Made by a program: the position numbers and the translations under genes. 64,000 bases of DNA, taken from positions 23,263,584 to 23,327,583 of the forward strand of contig JAJEKV010000005.1 of assembly GCA_021234155.1 (NCBI GenBank). Reading direction: 5' to 3'. A model generated the notes under the pieces. That model was not told the DNA's origin. It did no database searches and saw only the letters and a list, made by a program, of their open reading frames with translations. This document shows positions 34,298-45,904 of this stretch, in pieces (within the stretch, counting starts at the first letter, position 1; each line of letters begins with the position of its first letter). The stretch comes from Isoetes taiwanensis (Eukaryota; Streptophyta; Lycopodiopsida; Isoetales; Isoetaceae).

Positions 34298-34763
34298 TAT
34301 GGTGATTTCGACTCCAGAAGATATTAAGCTATCTGCGAATGGTGCTGCAATGGATGAGACCAGCACGGATGCCAAAAGAGGGAAAATGGAAACCTGGATT
34401 GCAACCCATTAAAGCATGTCAGTTTTAAATATACAGGAGGGGAACAAGAAGTCGTTAACAGAGGTGGCAAGTCTAACATACCAGTGCCGCATCCGTTAAG
34501 TTGAACTTTAGAGCATCACTGGAAAAAGCAATTTGTTGGAAATGATAGAATATTAATGTACAATCCTTGAACTGCAGATATTAAGAGGGTGCTCTAAAAC
34601 ACCAAAAGCATAAACCTTTCTAAAATCAGACGGGAAAGTAGCAAAACCTAAGATAGGTTGGAAGCCAAGAAAGAAGTGTGTAATGCCCCCAGTTTCCACA
34701 GAAATGAGCATATGTCATAGCCCATACAGCTGGGGTTCTGGACATCCCTTTCCACGGAATTTT
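34298..34763 (-). pseudogene. three exons of a PHT4/SLC17-type anion transporter
   Basis: Exon a (34763-34648) reads KIPWKGMSRTPAVWAMTYAH, then FCGNWGHYTLLSWLPTYL. Exon b (34518-34482) reads SDALKFNLTDAAL. Exon c (34393-34298) reads VSIFPLLASVLVSSIAAPFA, then DSLISSGVEITI. Splice signals (AG|GTTTTG, ttccag|, |GTATG, atccag|) and phases agree, so genomic DNA with introns was copied. The text matches the middle membrane helices of plastid PHT4 phosphate/ascorbate carriers. No 5' or 3' remainder is present here, and GUX-like pieces lie on both sides, so it is a captured fragment. Confidence 0.75.
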
Positions 34764-34820
34764 CTGCATCAAGATTGCTTTATCAGTTTCCAAACGCGAT
34801 ATGACATACACGATTTGTTA

Positions 34821-35204
34821 TCAGGAAATTGCAATAGCAAGATACTTCTTGGGGCGGTTCAGAAAACGTATAGAAAGAATATAACTTGACTGTGTTTTAT
34901 TTGAGCCTACTGTCTTCTGATCAAAGTCTCCAACTAAAAACATTGGCACCGCCAAAATAGTCACAAATGCAATTACAAGGAGGATCATAAATAACAGCCT
35001 CAGAGAGAAGTGCCACCAAACTATCCGCCTTTTTCCACCCATTTCCTTGATGGAGCCTTCTATCAGAGGCACCGGAGCCATCATGCACAAATCCGAGCAC
35101 AGCCAAGCAAGAATCTGACTTTCAAGCTTTGAAAACAATACCTCTACTGAGTAAGCAGCTGTTTTTGCTTCCATCCTAGCATAAGGAAACTGCTGACTAG
35201 CCAA
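34821..35204 (-). pseudogene. exon with one membrane anchor, possibly the GUX N-terminus
   Basis: The frame has APVPLIEGSIKEMGGKRRI followed by a hydrophobic segment LRLLFMILLVIAFVTILAVP and then MFLVGD. A short basic N-part plus one helix is a type II signal anchor, as expected for a Golgi glycosyltransferase. It lies in the same orientation upstream of the GUX-like stem fragment, so it may be its first exon, split from it by the PHT4-like piece. The first residues (EVLFSKLESQILAWLCSDLC) are not recognised. The link to GUX is inference. Confidence 0.4.
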
Positions 35205-35784
35205 TTAAGCTTCAGAATAGCGGATTATTAAACAACCTCAGAAAACCCAAGGTGTCTATCAACCAACTTCACGGGCTTTTGAAAAGCTATGGCAATGAAA
35301 GCCTTCAATGGCATACCTGGACACCCATTATCTTCGAGGTTAAACCCCTAGTCCGGTGGAAGGATCGCGATACATAAACCGCATGGTTTTCATCCAATGT
35401 ATGAAAGGCACAAAACTTGATTCCTTGCAGATCATCACCCATAGACAAACAAGGATTTCTCCCCATAAAAAATAATCGTTGCTCTGTTCTTTGACCCTAA
35501 AATCCTTTCTTCCACTTCCACGAACCCTAAAGTAAAGGGTCTCGATACTTGCATGATACTTGCATGTATTTTTGGGAGTAAAAGAGATAAAGTTATTTGT
35601 GAAGGAATAAATATGCAATGCAAAACCATTGTAAAACCATAGATAATATGCCATTAAAATATGCATGCACTCTAGATATACTGATTAGTATGCCTCGTGT
35701 AATACGCCCATGAAATCATATGAAAACCATGCCAAAAAACGTATAAAATCACAAAAAAAAACCCTTGTTATAATGCTACATATT
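35205..35784. other. no gene seen
   Basis: Low-content sequence at the right part of the integrase insertion. A direct repeat gatacttgcat occurs at 35547-35567, and an A9 run at 35753. It could be UTR or intron of the captured gene. Confidence 0.3.
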
Positions 35785-36432
35785 CGTGGAGAAATCTAGA
35801 TGTCGTAAAAGCATTTGCCTCTCTAAGTGGAATTGCTTCAGCCCATTTTGTGAAATAATATGTAGCCACAAGGATAAATTAGTGCTGAGCAGATGAGGGA
35901 GGATCTATTGGACCTATAAAGTCAAGCCCTCATGTTTGAAATGGCCCTAGAGAAGTTATGGCAGTGAGAGGAGCTGGTTGCAATATCCTTTTGCCAAACA
36001 TTTGGCATTTATGATAACACTTAATGACATTGTAACAATCTTTAAGAAGGGTGGGCCAGAAATATCCAGACCTTCCTCCACAGATGCCTTCATGACAAGC
36101 TTCAATAATCATCTTGGCTTCTCCAGGATCCACACATCTCAGCAACACACCTTCCTTGTCAACTTTGCACGAGACTTCTCCTATTAATTTGAATTTCTTG
36201 CATTTCTCTTTGAATCTTCTTTCTTGACTGCTACTCATGTCTTTTTGGCAACTCATTGTTCTCCAAGTAGTTCCTAATGTCAAACTGCCAATCCAAATCT
36301 TTTTCATGAAAATCAATCAGGTTAGTAACATAATCAGTCTCATTCAATCCCTCTTGATCCTCATGTTCAAACAAGGCATAGGGTAAGTATGAGCTAGGAT
36401 TTTCAACTAAATTCACCACTTTGATAGTAATA
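35785..36432 (-). pseudogene. integrase zinc-binding domain and start of the core
   Basis: From 36430 downward the frame has VVNLVENPSSYLPYALFEHE, then DWQFDIRNYLENNELPKRHE, then (after a frame change near 36231) IIEACHEGICGGRSGYFWPT and CYHKCQ, the H...C-x-x-C zinc-binding module. Next are GLDFIGPIDPPSS with the first catalytic Asp, and FTKWAEAIPLRE. Stops lie near 35932 and 35880. The first part continues in frame from the RNase H tail at 43975 once the nested LINE and Helitron are removed, and the core continues at 32670. Confidence 0.85.
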
Positions 36433-39400
36433 TCTATTGTTTAAATTTGGTTTTTCCGGCACCCCAAAAACTTTTTGGATTTTTTACTAAGCTATTTTGT
36501 CTAAGGTTGTAGGGTTTTTTGACACCAGAAAATTTTTCTGATTGCCAAAAATCAAGGACTTCTTTTTGCATGATTTTGGCAAGGGTAGATGGGTTATTTC
36601 CTTTTTTGGCGATCGAGCGTGCTGCTGCATGGCTGATGGAAGACACGTCTTAACATTCAGATCCGGCGATGGCAGGGGAGCTGTAGAAGCTCTTATCCAA
36701 AATGCGCCCATATCTGTAAATTCTTAGATCAGGCTTTGTCCTGCCAGAAGGGGTTTCGGCAAGCGTAGCGGTTTCTTCCGCAGCTCTGCCCACCTCGACC
36801 TCTGCCGCCGTCCGGATTGCCTCAAGACAGCTTCCCGGATTCACTTCCGTCAGTGATGAGCTCCTGCTTCTTGAAGAATTTTGGAGCCCCGAATCCAGCA
36901 TCTTGAATACCATTTGCTACTGCCAGGTTCAATCTGCCAGGTTCGTAGGAAGTCTTTGTTCCTCCCATATCTGATTATTTTCAAAGGCTTGAAATATGAA
37001 ATTCTTTGGGTTCTTGCATATGCCAGAATCGTGGTCTGTAATCTTCTATTCAAATATTGAGTATGAATCTGTCTGAGTACATAGAGTTTTTACATGCTAT
37101 CACATCGAGATTGGAGAGTTCTATGTATGGATGTTTCTAGCCTCAGAATATCTTCTGTCACGGATGCACACGGGTGGAAGGGTTAGAATCTGTATCCCTT
37201 TTGACGGCTTCTGTAAATGGATTTCCTGTGGAATTGATAAATTATAGGGGTTTTCAGTATGTAAGATCTGCCCGACCATAACTGTAATATCAATCCAGAT
37301 TTGTTTCAAATCTACTCCTAGGTCTTTCTATGTCAGATGCCTTTGTTCCTTTATTTGTATTATTTGTTATAGATTGAGAATCACCATAATGTTTGAAAGT
37401 GTTCCCTTTCAGGGCTACATGTGTGCCTTCTTTGCTGGAGCTTCCAGGCACATCTAGAAGGGGGTGGGCATATCACATGTAGTCCAAATATGTGTTGTGG
37501 GTACTTTAGAGGTACTAGAATTTAGCCATTTGATTTTTAATATGTGCAAATTATAGAATTTTACAGTTTGCTGGACATTTATTTATACCATCATGAGGTG
37601 TCAAACTATCCTACAATGTAGAATTTCCAAGGGCACAAAGACGACGCCTTCTCATTTAAGCGTGTTCCATGGCATAAGAGGTTGGTTCTTTTGCTGTTGG
37701 AATGCCATATCATTGCCAGAACTGGCACAAAATTCGTTTCTTCATGAAGGATCATAGAGAACATGCATGTATTGTTAGAAATATTTGTAATATTGTTTCA
37801 CCAGTGGCACAAATGCCACATTCAGTTCCATCAAAGCTGCTAAATACCTTGGATTATAAGGTTTGCTGAAACTGATTTTTTATCACATATTCTATTCTGC
37901 TTATAGAAATGTTTTCCATGTATAACAGGGATTACTGCTCAAATCGTCACCAGCCATATTGAAAGTTCGATAAAAGGTCTATTTCCTTTAATACTGTTGA
38001 TTTGGGATTGTTGATTTGGGATCTCAGATATCTTGCACACTTACCTCCAGATGCAAGAATGACAGGTTTCTATTCTGGATTTTTGAGGACATGTGAGCAG
38101 GCAAAATTTGAAGGAACTTGGATCTTTCATTTTCTCATGCATATGCACTGTAAGTGGGTTCCTATGCTGCAATAACGGAATCATTACAAGCATTCTTGAG
38201 GTTTGTATTATTCTTGCTAAGATTTGCTGCTTTTGATTCTTGAGTTCCCTTAGTGGGCCTATATTTGGTTGCATCCGATGCCTATGATACTTTCTGATCT
38301 GTTGCATGATGATTATAGTTGCTGCATCAAACTAGGAAACGGCCACTTCATGCCAACTGTAAAAGCCCAGTGCATATGCATCTATTGCTCGGGATAGATT
38401 CATTTGCTGGAATTGGAAGTTTGATAACAAATTCCTTTGACCTATTTGACTTATGAATGTGAAAAAGAGATGTACAGTTTTTGATAAGCTTTGCTCTTGG
38501 TTTTTCATAGGAAGTTAGGCTGAGATGGTCATGGGCCACGTCTGTCTATATGTGCCGCACATGCACATGATGCTGCTCTTACTTATGTCGAGCCTTCTGC
38601 GCTTTATATTCTCCAGTTGCAAGCATGAAATCGAACACTTCTTCCTTCTTGCTACATGCTGGTTATTCTTTTGTGCATTCTCAAGTATCTAGGGCCATAT
38701 GTTAGACATGAACTTAAAACTATTCACATTATTAGATGCCTAGAAGCTACTGCAGGATCTACTAGACTAGCATCTTTTATTCCCATGTGAATTGAGGCTA
38801 GAATCTGTGTTTGTCCCGGCATTACAAGTCCATTAGATGTATTTATATTATCCATCTAAGATGTCTTATGTTATCCGCATGGTCTCATAGTGTATAGAGT
38901 TCAGGAATTGCTGTTCATTTATTCGAACTTTATGTTTGCATCATGTTGTAAATGCCATTTCTAAGATATTGACACTACTTTATATGTCTTCCAGACTATG
39001 GATCTATCAAAACGACCATAAATAGTGCTTCTGGAGATAAAGTCTTAGTTGAAAGGTAAGATAGAGAACTTGCAAGCTTAAATGTGTTTTATTTTCCTTC
39101 CTTCCCAGAGATCAATGTGATGAAATATGGCTATCTTTTATGATTTTTAGTTATGGCCATATTGTTTCTATTAAAGGCAAAGCCACAGCATGAAAAAAAG
39201 TAATGTTTCAGTGATATAGTCTGCTTCCAAGCTTCCAAGGCAGCACCTTGATTCATGCAATATCCATATAGCTACAGTCAACATGAAATTGTGGATTATC
39301 ATCTTTTGTTATTATGCATAGCATTACCCTAGGTTTTCGATCCTTTGCAGATACTCATGTTTGATGTTCGAAGCAAACTCCACCAATGGTAAGAATGCCA

Positions 39401-40954
39401 TTCTAGGCTGCCAATCAATGTGTTTCAGTAGTACTTTGTCAAGCTCACAACCCACCTAGAGAGGCCGAATTGGAGTGGCCTTCCTCTGCACATCATTGTT
39501 TAGATAACACCCAAAGTGTTCCTTTGTGTCAGAACTGAACATGTCTGTTAAATCTTTCATCATGTTGAAACAGTGGCATGTTTGAAAGTTCCATTCACCA
39601 CCTTTGATAGAAATAAGAGGTCAACATGTCTGTTAAATCTTTCATTCTGTTGAAACAGTGGCATGTATAGAAATAAGGGGTCAACACCTTCAGTCATCCC
39701 AACAACATGAATGATGGCTAAGATTACCAGGTTCGTAAAAAGAGTTTATATACTCTAGGAGTACAATTTATGAAATATTTATTTGCTTGCTTTGCATCTT
39801 TGGGCATTATTGAATATGAAACGAAATTGGAAGTTGAAGTTCAAAACAAAGCACATTTTTATCAAGATGAACGATCTTATTTCTGGAATGTGGACATTTG
39901 CAACATGTAGAAACAGCTTTGTTTGAAGGACACTCTTATCACGTTTTTCTTGGATAGTTTCTTTTTTTTGGTAAGATTCATTTTAGGTATTTGAAATTAT
40001 AATCACATTAAAAACATACATAGGAGAACATGTTAGGTAGCTACCACAACAAATAATGGATATGGCATTGCCATTTGATGGATTATAATGCATTATGCTT
40101 ATTTGCATTTCGTCTCATATCTTACATCTAAAATGCTCAACTATTTCTTGCTAATAAGGTGTCACACTACTATATGCGAAGTGATAATCTCGATGTTCAA
40201 CTTTTGTTTTGCAATTTCTACAACTTTTTTCATATAAAAGAGACAGTTTGTCTAGCTTTGTATATCGATATTTTAAATGCCTACCAAAACAATTTCTATC
40301 GTTGAGACATAGAGCCCAAATGGACAACATTGTGCTTATGTCTATGGCTTGCATCTATTTTTTATAAAAGAAAAGGTTCTATGCCAATCATTTAGGATTG
40401 CGCACGTGGTTTATTTATTGTTTAGCATACACTTGGGTCTAGATCTAATAGGTTTTCATGGGTCACCAAGGGAAAAGAAGTGGTGCAACTACACGCTAAT
40501 TATGGCAGTCTGGTTTCTAGAGACACAAAACCTTCAAATATGTTAAAGTCATACATTTTCATTGTCCAAGCATTCTTATGAGACTTTGAGAATGCATAAT
40601 AATAGCATTTTTAATTGAGCCCCTCTTCCTATTGACCCCCTTTGCTATTCTATGTTTTTTAAAGAAATATTGTACTTATGCCCAACACAATAATTCATTC
40701 ACATGGAAATGAATACACCATTGCACAACACCCATTATGCCCGACAGCACAATAATTCATTCACATGGAAATGAATACACCATTGCACAACACCCATTTC
40801 TTACAATTGTGAGTTATATTTTTGCATTTTGACCTAAGGCAATATTATTTGGTGAGTCTTTCACTCTATTTATAAAAATCACACTACGAGCACAACATCC
40901 CCACTCCAACATAACATGTTACTAAAGCCCGGCAACGCCGGGCAATGTTACTAG
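36433..40954 (+). mobile_element. non-autonomous Helitron, 4522 bp
   Basis: The 5' end is TCTATTGTTTAAATTT directly after host A. The 3' end has the hairpin GCCCGGCAACGCCGGGC (40926-40942), then AATGTTA and CTAG, followed by host T. TC...hairpin...CTAG with insertion between A and T is the Helitron signature. The insertion splits a 16-bp LINE TSD (gatagtaata | ttgtaa), which fixes both ends to the base. No Rep or helicase is inside; it carries genomic-looking sequence with at least two phase-matched exons (38995-39388). It would need an autonomous partner to move. Confidence 0.9.
38995..39388 (+). pseudogene. two exons of an unidentified gene carried in the Helitron
   Basis: Exon 1 (38995-39055) follows atgtcttccag and ends GAAAG|GTAAG. 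Exon 2 (39351-39388) follows cctttgcag and ends AATG|GTAAG. The phases match: the split Arg codon AG|A joins YGSIKTTINSASGDKVLVE to RYSCLMFEANSTNG. Both are stop-free in this phase only. The protein family is not recognised. The flanking 36.5-38.9 kb looks like intron or UTR. Confidence 0.5.
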
Positions 40955-40960
40955 TTGTAA

Positions 40961-43958
40961 TAATGATGTAAATTCAGGCCAGAGTGTCTAATGATATGAA
41001 TAATAGCCTTTCTAGACCTTTCAGCAATAATGAGATTTTTAAGGTGCTCAATGACATGGAGAATGGCAAGACTCCTGGGCCAGATGGGCTCCCTGCTGAA
41101 TTCTTCAAGAAGGCATGGGGGCTTTTGGGTAATTTTGTGGTTTCCATTGCTAATGAGTTCTTACTAACCAAAAGTTTGGACTGCAGGATCAATACTAGCC
41201 TTATTGCTCTCATCCCTAAAAATGATATGCCTATTTCTTTTTCAGATTACAGACCTATCTCACTTTCCAATGTGGTCTATAAGCTCATTTCAGGTTCAAT
41301 TGCAGCTAGAATCAAGCCTATCCTTGATGACATCATAAGTAAAACTCAAAGTGCCTACTTGAAAGGGAGATACATCTTGGACAATGTTGCGGTGACATCT
41401 TTGGGGATAAAATTTGGGCCAAGGAATCCAAAACGTAACATAGGGCTTCAAACTGGATATCGCCAAGGCCTTCGATACGGTAAGTTGGAAATTTCGCAAG
41501 AATGTTGCCTAAGTTTGGGATTCTCGGAAGAGGTAATTTCAATTTTCATGGCTATTCGAAAAAATTCAAGATCGGCTGTCCTAATTAACTGGGAGTCAAA
41601 TCCCTTCTTTGACATAAAGAGAGGAGTTAAGCAAGGTTGCCCCGGCACCTTTCTTGTTTCTAATTGTCATGGAAGGTCTGCACTTGCAAAGAACTTTCAA
41701 AAGCTTAGGAATCTCAATGAAATCAAAGGGCTAAAACTCCCCCTAATCAAGAGATGGAGGATATTCTTAATGTTCATTTTGCGTGCATCGACACTTTCCT
41801 TTTTATGAATCTGGACAATCAATCCATCCAAGCTACACAGCCAGATCCTTGAAGATTTTGGAAGATGCTCGGTTGTAAATCAATTCGCCAAGACAAAGCT
41901 AATTTCAAGGGACCCGGACCAAGGGGAGCAAGCAGCTTTTTATCTCTTGGATGTATGTACCTCTCTCCCACCACTAAAACCAAAATTAGGGATCCCCTAT
42001 GCTATTAGGGTGAACGCGAGTGATCATTGGGGGGATCTCTTGGATAAATTCTATAGGAAGGTGGACTCCCTCAACTCCAAATTTCTCTCTAAGAATGGTA
42101 GGGCTATTCTTGCAAATTCTGTCATTTCCTCTTCTCGGTATATCAATCATCCATTATCATGGCCCCTAAAAAGGTCTACTCTAAAATGCAAAGTATTATT
42201 GGTAGATTCATTGCGGGTGGAACTAACGAGAGATGCTTTGGATTCAGTCTCCATGAACGAGTCTTTGTAAGACCAAAAAGCATGGGTGGATTGGGAGTTA
42301 TTGATATTGAGAAGCAAGCAAGCGCCTTGGCGAAGAAAATATTTCTCTGAGGGCTGTGCAGATCAGATTAATCATCCGGTCAAAGCTCACGATTAGGCAT
42401 TACATTGGGAGATGCCATCCTTTCGGTGGAGAGGGCTTAAGATGCATTTCCCTTTTAGCATTTTCTTTCCTTTTTCCATCCCCAATTCCACCCCTCGATA
42501 TTGAAGAAGTGGATCGGTATGGGTTTAAAGTCAAGGGAATGTACACTTGGAAGGAAGGCCTTTCTCGGGATCAGCCTATCTTCCTCGAGTCCATCTCTTA
42601 TTCTTGATGACCCCAACACTTGCTTGGCCTCTCATTTTCCTGTCCTCACTAAACAATGGACTAACGGGAATTGTTTTTATCGAGGATATTATTAATGGTT
42701 TCACTATCATAGCTTCGGTTTTATGTGATCTAGGGGGAGGAGTCCGAGACCTTGTTTAATAGTATTATCCGAGAGACTTGATAATGGACGGTGGCACCAT
42801 TCGAAGACTTGTGGCATATAAAAAGGATACAAGGGTTATAAGGTTAAAATGGCCTATAAATTCCTTAATAAGGATCAAGCCATAACAGTCCACAGAAAAT
42901 GGAACACGGATCCTTTGAGAATCAAAAGGAATCTCATATTTTTATGGAAGAGCCCGATCCATCCAAAAGTCAAAGCCTTCATATGGCAACTCTGGCACAA
43001 GGCTCTGGCAACAAACATGAAGAGATGGAGAATGAATATGGCGGATTCTAACATCTGTGTTCGATGTATGCAGGATCAGGAAGATGAGAATCACCTCTTT
43101 AGGAACTGTTTATGGGCTGAATGGACTCTGGAGTTAGCTGAAATTGAGCTTGATTTGCCTGATCTTAGAACTATGAGCTCCATTGATTTCTTTCTTCCAG
43201 AGAACCCATCGAATTGGCGTATCTACCTTCTCCTTTGGAGAATGTGGAAGGGGAGGAATTCCCTGATCTTCAAAGAGGAAATTATTTGGCCTCAGGCTAT
43301 CATCGAGCAAACCAAATATGATATTAATTGGATTGAGGAAATCTTTGATATTCATAGTTGAATTCTACCTATCTGTTTCTAACTTTACTTTGAATTTCTC
43401 AGGTAACATTCTGATATTGGTAAAGAAGCTGAAGTGGAGAAGAATCGACCTTCACTCTAATGCTTGTGGGCTTACTTTCGGTTTTGGGGTCGAGATTCCA
43501 ACAATTCATGAAGATGGACTATGCCAATGTAACTGTGCCTGTAATACGGCATATGATGCAAAAAGGCATATCCTATGCGAGGCTAAGGATAAAAAAGGAA
43601 GATTTAATCCGGGGAAAGCTCACTTATGCAAATGTCAATTCTGTCTATTCATATTGGCTACCAAAGGAATGGGGAGAAAAGACCATGCCGAGAATGAGCC
43701 CAAGAAAAGAAGATTTCTGGAATGACCTCTCTCAGGATTCGGTCATATGAACTTTGATCTCATAACTTAAGGAAACTTTTGATGGTTTAGGCTTATGATA
43801 GGCCTGAAAATTTTCTGTTGCTGTTTTATGTTGAAGGGTCTAAACAACCAACCCTACCCAATCTGGTTGCCTTTTGTAAACATATGTATATACATATGTC
43901 GATATGTACACCTAAATCTTAATTAATACAAATACTAAGCCTTCAATTAAAAAAAAAA
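40961..43958 (+). mobile_element. 5'-truncated L1-like LINE, 2998 bp, with 16-bp TSD
   Basis: The body starts in ORF2 RT: GKTPGPDGLPAEFFKKAW, LIALIPKNDM, DYRPISLSN, SAYLKGRYILDN and FFDIKRGVKQGCP (about 41010-41650). Several frame breaks follow. Then comes the RVT zinc-binding region WKSPIHPKVKAFIWQLWHKA and CVRCMQDQEDENHLFRNC, ending at 43361. Poly(A) is at 43949-43958. The TSD gatagtaatattgtaa is intact at 43959-43974, and at the left is split by the Helitron (36423-36432 plus 40955-40960). A further open frame (43460-43750) without known domain lies before the poly(A). The endonuclease is missing. Confidence 0.9.
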
Positions 43959-43974
43959 GATAGTAATATTGTAA

Positions 43975-45186
43975 GCCTGAATCTTGCAAGCCCATCTACA
44001 CAATTTGGCCTTTGGCGGTTTTTTTGCAAACAAAAGGGACAAAGGATTCTGCTTCATGTAAACTTGAGTGTGATTATTTTGCAATAGATGACCTTGTCTA
44101 TCTACTAGGAACATCAATGCAGCTACACTCTTCTCAAGCCTGGGATATCTCAATTCAATGTCAGACCACATTTTGCTAGCAAAGGAGACAACATTGTCAT
44201 CCTGGAGTAATGCCAAACCAATTGCCTTTTTTGTAACACTGGTGTAAGCTTTAAAAGGTTTCTCAAAATCTGGAGGCTTCATCAAAATAGAATGACAAAT
44301 AGCAGTATGATTGTATCAAAAGATTCTTGGCATGCCTCATTCCAATCAACCAAGATATGCTTACTTTCATTTTTTGAGAATTTTCTAGCCTTTGTGAGGT
44401 TAGAAATTGGACTTATAGTGTGTGAAAAATGAGGTACATTCATTCTCAGACAGCTAGTCATTCCTAAGAAGCTTTTCACCTGTTTAAGTGTCTTGGGAGA
44501 AGCAAGATTCTTCAAAGCCTCAATTTTGTTCTCTGCAACCTGAATGCCTTTTGTGGATACTTCATGTCCTAGCAAATCTCCTTTTGAACATAAAAAGACA
44601 CACTTCTTTGGATTTAGGTTGACACCTCCTTTTCTGCACAACGCAAATAATTTTGTCTAAAGGTCATCGAAAAGAACTCAAAATATTGTTGGAGGCATAT
44701 CCTTGAAGATATTGTCCATGGCTCTCTGGAAGGTTGCTGATGCATTCATCAATCCAAAAGGCATTCTCCTCATTGCAAATGTTCCCCATGGTGTGATGAA
44801 AGAAGTCTTTGGTTGATCCTTCTCCTTAATGCTTATTTGATTAAATCTTGAGAATCCATCTAAGAAAGAATAGATCTCTTTCCCTGCAACAGCATGCAAT
44901 ACTTCTTCCAGGAAAGGCAAAGGGTAACAATCTTTAATAGTATCCTTATTCAAATCTCAATCAATGCAAATTCTAACGGTTTTGTTTTTCTTTTCAACAG
45001 GCACAATGCAGGATAACCATTATGGATTCACGATTTCTGAGATCACACCAGCATCTTTCATCTTATATAATTCTTCCTTAATTAAGCCAAGCAAAGATGC
45101 ATTTATTCTTCTCAGTTTTTGCACAACAGGTTTCGTGCCTTCTTTAATTTTTATTTCAAACTCACACACACCTTTATCAACACCAA
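43975..45186 (-). pseudogene. reverse transcriptase and degenerate RNase H of gypsy family 2
   Basis: From 45186 downward: KEGTKPVVQKLRRIN, VPVEKKNKTVRICID, DCYPLPFLEEVLHAVAGKEI, YSFLDGFSRFNQISI with a catalytic Asp, PFGLMNASATFQRAMDNIF, then VLFDDL in the YxDD position (Tyr replaced by Phe). The thumb/connection follows (GVNLNPKKCVFL, LGHEVSTKGI). The next RNase H-like region (about 44285-43975) has AYTSVTKKAIGLALLQ and ELRYPRLEKSVAALMF. The first Asp, normally D-A-S-D, and the later T-D-H are gone, so it probably lacks activity. Stops near 44954 and 44675 show the copy is dead. Confidence 0.87.
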
Positions 45187-45903
45187 TCAGTTCATTGTAA
45201 TCCTAAGAAAACACATCTTTCCATTCATCAAAGAATTTAGTGACAAAAGACTCATCCTCCTCTTTGAATAAATCCCCAACATATAAAATCTTATCTTTTT
45301 ATTTACTTTTACCTCTTTTACCTGTTTTTCTTCACTGGCATTGATTACCAAGATGGGATAAAGTTGTCGCAGATCACCCTTTTCTAGATCTTCTTCTTGA
45401 ATTGCTCCTTCTGCCAGATGTTCGATTAAAACACTTCTGCCCAATGCATCAGCCTCACCATTTTGCTCTCTTGGCACATGGCATAATTTCCAAGACTCAA
45501 AGTTTTCCAATTCTCCCAAGACTCTGTCTCTTAACGGAATCATGTATTCATTTTATGCTTGATACTCCCCCGATACCTGTCTGCAAACCAGTTGTGAATC
45601 TCCAAAAATAACAATGTTATCAATATTCAAATTCTTGGCTTCTTGAAGTCCTGCAATCAAAGCCTTGTACTCTGTCATGTTTGAGGTTATGTTTGGAAAA
45701 ATTCTCCCTATTTTGGCAAGCAATCTACTAGAAGAATCTTTGAGAATTGCAGCAGAAGAGGCCACACTTAATCTCTTTGAAGCACCATCAAACCATAAAT
45801 AAGCAAAATTTTCTTTTTTTGGCAGATTTACCTTTATAGGGAGTTCTACATTTGGCACTTGATCATTTGTAGCCAGCTCATATTCTCCACAGGGATTTGG
45901 CAC
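45187..45903 (-). pseudogene. RNase H domain placed between protease and RT
   Basis: On the minus strand: YLWFDGASKRLSVAS (Asp 1), NMTEYKALIAGLQEAKN (Glu), IVIFGDSQLVCRQVSGEYQ (Asp 2), one stop near 45557, then LCHVPREQNGEADALGRS (Asp 3). All four acidic residues of an RNase H (D-E-D-D) are present. The type is the plant/archaeal-like RNase H found in dual-RNase-H gypsy elements. Protease lies just upstream (45905-46378) and RT just downstream, with the intervening linker (LRQLYPILVINASEE) continuous. Its job would be to remove RNA from RNA/DNA hybrids. Its place before RT is unusual. Confidence 0.8.
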
Positions 45904-45904
45904 C

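Larger units (their letters stand above)
32672..35780. mobile_element. ~3.1-kb insertion in integrase carrying pieces of host genes
   Basis: The host frame ...SRFLHEYVA at 35790 joins ARFGIPFKIVSD at 32665 if this segment is removed. Flanks read tagcaacacata (left) and tgctacata (right), a possible degenerate 9-bp TSD. Inside are a foldback element (32672-33115), GUX-like exons and PHT4-like exons, all in minus orientation and with their introns. This suggests DNA-level capture by a transposon (Pack-MULE or Helitron). Terminal repeats of the carrier itself were not found. It may be more than one insertion. Confidence 0.55.

Noticed and set aside
37000-38900. Short frames in the left half of the Helitron considered as genes
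   Set aside because: No frame exceeds about 90 residues and none has splice-supported continuity; the stretch reads like intron or UTR.
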